From Paraktedonobacter sp035294465 (lineage in GTDB: Bacteria > Chloroflexota > Ktedonobacteria > Ktedonobacterales > Ktedonobacteraceae): a stretch of DNA of 6,879 nt. The stretch is taken from contig DATGKW010000180.1 of NCBI GenBank assembly GCA_035294465.1, positions 1-6,879 on the forward strand, in the 5' to 3' direction. This document shows, piece by piece, positions 5,365-6,879 of the stretch. A program made the translations under genes and the position numbers. Below the pieces are notes generated by a model. The model was not told the DNA's origin, did not search any database, and worked only from the letters and a program-made list of their open reading frames with translations. Every line of letters starts with the position of its first letter. Within the stretch, counting starts at the first letter, position 1.

Positions 5365-5370
5365 TCTGTG

Positions 5371-5419
5371 CCTCTGCGCAAAGAGGGGTAGGCGAAAAGA
5401 GGGAGTCAGCTCTTTTTCG
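5371..5419 (+). terminator. Two small hairpins after the Rieske gene, the second terminator-like
   Basis: CCTCT (5371-5375) with AGAGG (5382-5386) forms a short hairpin. CGAAAAGAG (5393-5401) pairs with CTCTTTTTCG (5410-5419) with one bulged T and an 8-nt loop; the falling arm contains five T, so this resembles a weak, A/T-rich intrinsic terminator just after the Rieske gene. Partial termination here would set a lower level of the downstream cytochrome/cupredoxin gene unless an internal promoter compensates. Confidence 0.4.
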
Positions 5420-5438
5420 TGTTATATCAAGACCAGGT

Positions 5439-5477
5439 TGGCCAGAGCTGGCGAAGGATTTCAGAAGGCTCTGGCCA
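5439..5477. repeat. Perfect 10-bp inverted repeat upstream of the cytochrome c-cupredoxin gene
   Basis: TGGCCAGAGC (5439-5448) and GCTCTGGCCA (5468-5477) are perfect complements with a 19-nt loop; one wobble pair can be added at each end. No T-run follows, so it is not a normal terminator. A -10-like TATACT lies at 5486-5491, nine bases after the right arm, without a clear -35. The repeat may be an operator for an internal promoter or an mRNA structure protecting one side of a processed transcript. Confidence 0.5.
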
Positions 5478-5508
5478 GATCTCACTATACTAAAAGGGTT
5501 GTGTTCTT

Positions 5509-6522
5509 ATGATAGATCCTGTACAGGCCGCAATAGGCATTGTGGTTGTGCTGATCACTGTGGGGGCCTTGCTCTATATTTTCTACTCTCGCACGAACGC
5601 GGTGGAGAAAACCGGCTATGGCGCGTTAATCATGCTATCCATTATCTCGCTAATGATCCCGGTTTTCTGGATTATGGAGTCGAATGGTGAAACCCAGGCC
5701 AAAATTCAGCAGAACAACACAGCCGTTGCGCAAGGCGCCGCGCTTTACGCCAAATATTGTTTTCAGTGTCACGGCCTCAATGGTCAGGGAGGAACCGGTC
5801 CGGCGCTGAATAATAATTCAGCAGTCAACAGTCTTTCGGATACCGACCTCATGCGTATTATCGAGGCCGGCGTGCCTAAAAGTAACACTGATCTGGCCGG
5901 TACCGACCAGACAATGCAAGCCTGGAGTCAGCAGTTTGGCGGCCCGCTCTCTGATCCGCAGATTCAGTATTTGTTCGCGCTAATTCGCTCATCTGATCCA
6001 GCTTACCTGGCAAAGAATGGCTATCCGACCGGTTCCGGCTCAAACGGCTTTAGCCAGGTGCCGAATGACATTAAAGAGAATAGCGGTATCGGCCCGTATG
6101 CTACAGCTGTGGCTCAAGCGACCGCTGCCGCGGGCACCGGCCAGTTTGGCGCTCCGGTAGACGATACCAGCAAGACGGCTATCACAATTGATCTCACTGA
6201 CACGTCAACGTACCAGTCACAATGTAGTCCTACGTGCTATTCGCCTCCAAACGTCAAGGTGAAAGTGGGGACGAAGATCACCTGGGTAAATAAGAGTAGT
6301 CTTCCGCATACTGTGACGGCGACTAAGGGAACGAACCCGGCTTCGGAAGTTCCTGATCCGCAGGTGTTTGATTCGGGGATTAATACTCCACTTGCGCCAA
6401 ATACCGGAACTTTCACCTGGACAGTGACCATGGCGGCGTATAATGCCAATCCCAATCACATAATCATCTACTATTGCGAGATCCATCCTGGTATGCTGGC
6501 AATGCTGACGATTGTGCCATAA
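5509..6522 (+). CDS. Membrane-anchored fusion of class I cytochrome c and a blue-copper (cupredoxin) domain
   Basis: A 337-residue electron carrier that probably accepts electrons from the Rieske protein. Two membrane helices (about 5-26 and 38-56) anchor it. A class I cytochrome c domain follows (about 70-162), with the heme site CFQCH (C84, C87, H88) and the likely axial M136 in TMQAWSQQFGGPLSD. After a linker of about 60 residues rich in Gly, Ala and Ser comes a cupredoxin domain (about 222-337). Its type 1 copper ligands are H267 (LPHTV), C323, H326 and M329 in YYCEIHPGM; the C-x2-H-x2-M loop is the short amicyanin-like form. C239 and C243 may form a disulfide. The ATG has AAAAGGG (5492-5498) 10 nt upstream. 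The gene is 144 nt after the Rieske gene and ends before a strong terminator. No separate cytochrome c1 or f is present, so this protein is the best candidate for that role. Domain calls are firm; the role is inferred. Confidence 0.92.
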   Translation: MIDPVQAAIGIVVVLITVGALLYIFYSRTNAVEKTGYGALIMLSIISLMIPVFWIMESNGETQAKIQQNNTAVAQGAALYAKYCFQCHGLNGQGGTGPALNNNSAVNSLSDTDLMRIIEAGVPKSNTDLAGTDQTMQAWSQQFGGPLSDPQIQYLFALIRSSDPAYLAKNGYPTGSGSNGFSQVPNDIKENSGIGPYATAVAQATAAAGTGQFGAPVDDTSKTAITIDLTDTSTYQSQCSPTCYSPPNVKVKVGTKITWVNKSSLPHTVTATKGTNPASEVPDPQVFDSGINTPLAPNTGTFTWTVTMAAYNANPNHIIIYYCEIHPGMLAMLTIVP

Positions 6523-6537
6523 GTAATGTGTTTGTCC

Positions 6538-6573
6538 GGGTATCGCATCTCGCAGATGCGATACCCTTTCATT
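6538..6573 (+). terminator. Strong intrinsic terminator of the bc operon
   Basis: GGGTATCGCATCT (6538-6550) and AGATGCGATACCC (6554-6566) form a perfect 13-bp stem with a 3-nt CGC loop, followed by TTTCATT. It starts 15 nt after the stop of the cytochrome c-cupredoxin gene. The T-tract is interrupted by one C, but the stem is long and stable. It marks the likely end of the bc transcript, although read-through into the next gene is possible. Confidence 0.8.
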
Positions 6574-6631
6574 TGATCGCTGGTCATGTCGCGTCTGTGA
6601 GAGAGCGATATGTTGAAAGGGTTTGCGATCT

Positions 6632-6879
6632 ATGCAACAAGCTCAACAAAGGGAGGCGGGAGAGCGCATATCCTGGGCCCGCGCGCTCATATTTGCCGTG
6701 GGGTTTTTCTTTCTTGCGACTTTCCTGGTTGGCCAGATCCCAAGTTATATCAATTCACAGATGACAGCCTCGTCCCTGGTTAGCCTGGAACAGGGGCTGC
6801 TGGCCCTGGCCTATGTTTGCCTGGGCGGTTTCTTGATCATCCAGGCCATTGTGATGCTGTTTGATCCCAAGCCGGTCGT
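6632..6879 (+). CDS. Start of an unrecognised two-helix membrane protein (partial, end outside window)
   Basis: The frame is open from ATG 6632 to the right edge, giving the first 82 residues. After a charged, Gln-rich start (about 15 residues) there are two strongly hydrophobic segments, about 16-40 and 52-77, joined by a short polar loop; the visible end (FDPKPV) looks like the start of a soluble part. AAAGGG at 6616-6621 lies 10 nt upstream, the same arrangement as for the cytochrome c-cupredoxin gene. It lies 109 nt after that gene and beyond the terminator, so it may be a separate transcript or be fed by read-through; I see no clear promoter in 6574-6631. No heme or metal motif is visible in the part present, and I do not recognise a family. 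A link to the bc complex rests only on position. Confidence 0.7.
   Translation, partial: MQQAQQREAGERISWARALIFAVGFFFLATFLVGQIPSYINSQMTASSLVSLEQGLLALAYVCLGGFLIIQAIVMLFDPKPV

Noticed and set aside
6575..6609. Inverted repeat ATCGCT/AGCGAT after the operon terminator
   Set aside because: Only 6 bp with a 22-nt loop, no T-run and no promoter context; within chance expectation.

Overview
The window carries an electron-transport operon on the plus strand and a divergently transcribed two-component system on the minus strand, with a small conserved-looking gene and the tail of another gene at the left edge. I could not run any searches; the taxonomic call rests on protein style only. Mid-range GC, a cytochrome b split into b6-like and subunit IV-like halves, and a NarL-type kinase/regulator pair beside respiratory genes suggest a non-photosynthetic Chloroflexi-type bacterium, possibly Ktedonobacteria (moderate to low confidence).

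Layout. 1-249: C-terminus of a protein cut by the window edge. 303-432: extended -10 promoter and long leader for a 115-residue acidic protein of unknown function (433-780). 781-856: convergent gap with a small hairpin. 857-2648, minus strand: NarL/FixJ-type response regulator and, overlapping it by 29 nt, a two-helix HAMP-HisKA_3 histidine kinase. 2649-3149: a 501-nt divergent regulatory region with an almost perfect minus-strand promoter embedded in palindromes, a plus-strand extended -10 promoter, and two families of short repeated motifs. 3150-6522: cytochrome b6-type subunit (TTG start), subunit IV-type cytochrome b C-terminal half, Tat-dependent Rieske iron-sulfur protein, and a membrane-anchored protein fusing a class I cytochrome c to a blue-copper (cupredoxin) domain. 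6538-6573: strong intrinsic terminator. 6632-6879: start of an unrecognised two-helix membrane protein, cut by the right edge.

How they work together. The plus-strand genes look like a complete quinol-oxidising cytochrome bc complex: the two cytochrome b halves form the quinone sites and low-potential heme chain, the Rieske protein takes the high-potential electron, and the fused cytochrome c/cupredoxin would replace cytochrome c1 or f and perhaps also the mobile carrier. The cytochrome b keeps b6f/Firmicutes hallmarks (15-residue ligand spacing in helix D and a cysteine at the heme c_i position), while the C-terminal half has APWY instead of PEWY. The divergent kinase/regulator pair is a plausible but unproven controller. 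Two intercistronic gaps inside the operon (123 and 144 nt) are packed with inverted repeats, which suggests mRNA processing, attenuation or an internal promoter. The strongest candidates for something new are the fused electron acceptor and the dense repeat architecture of the 2649-3149 region.
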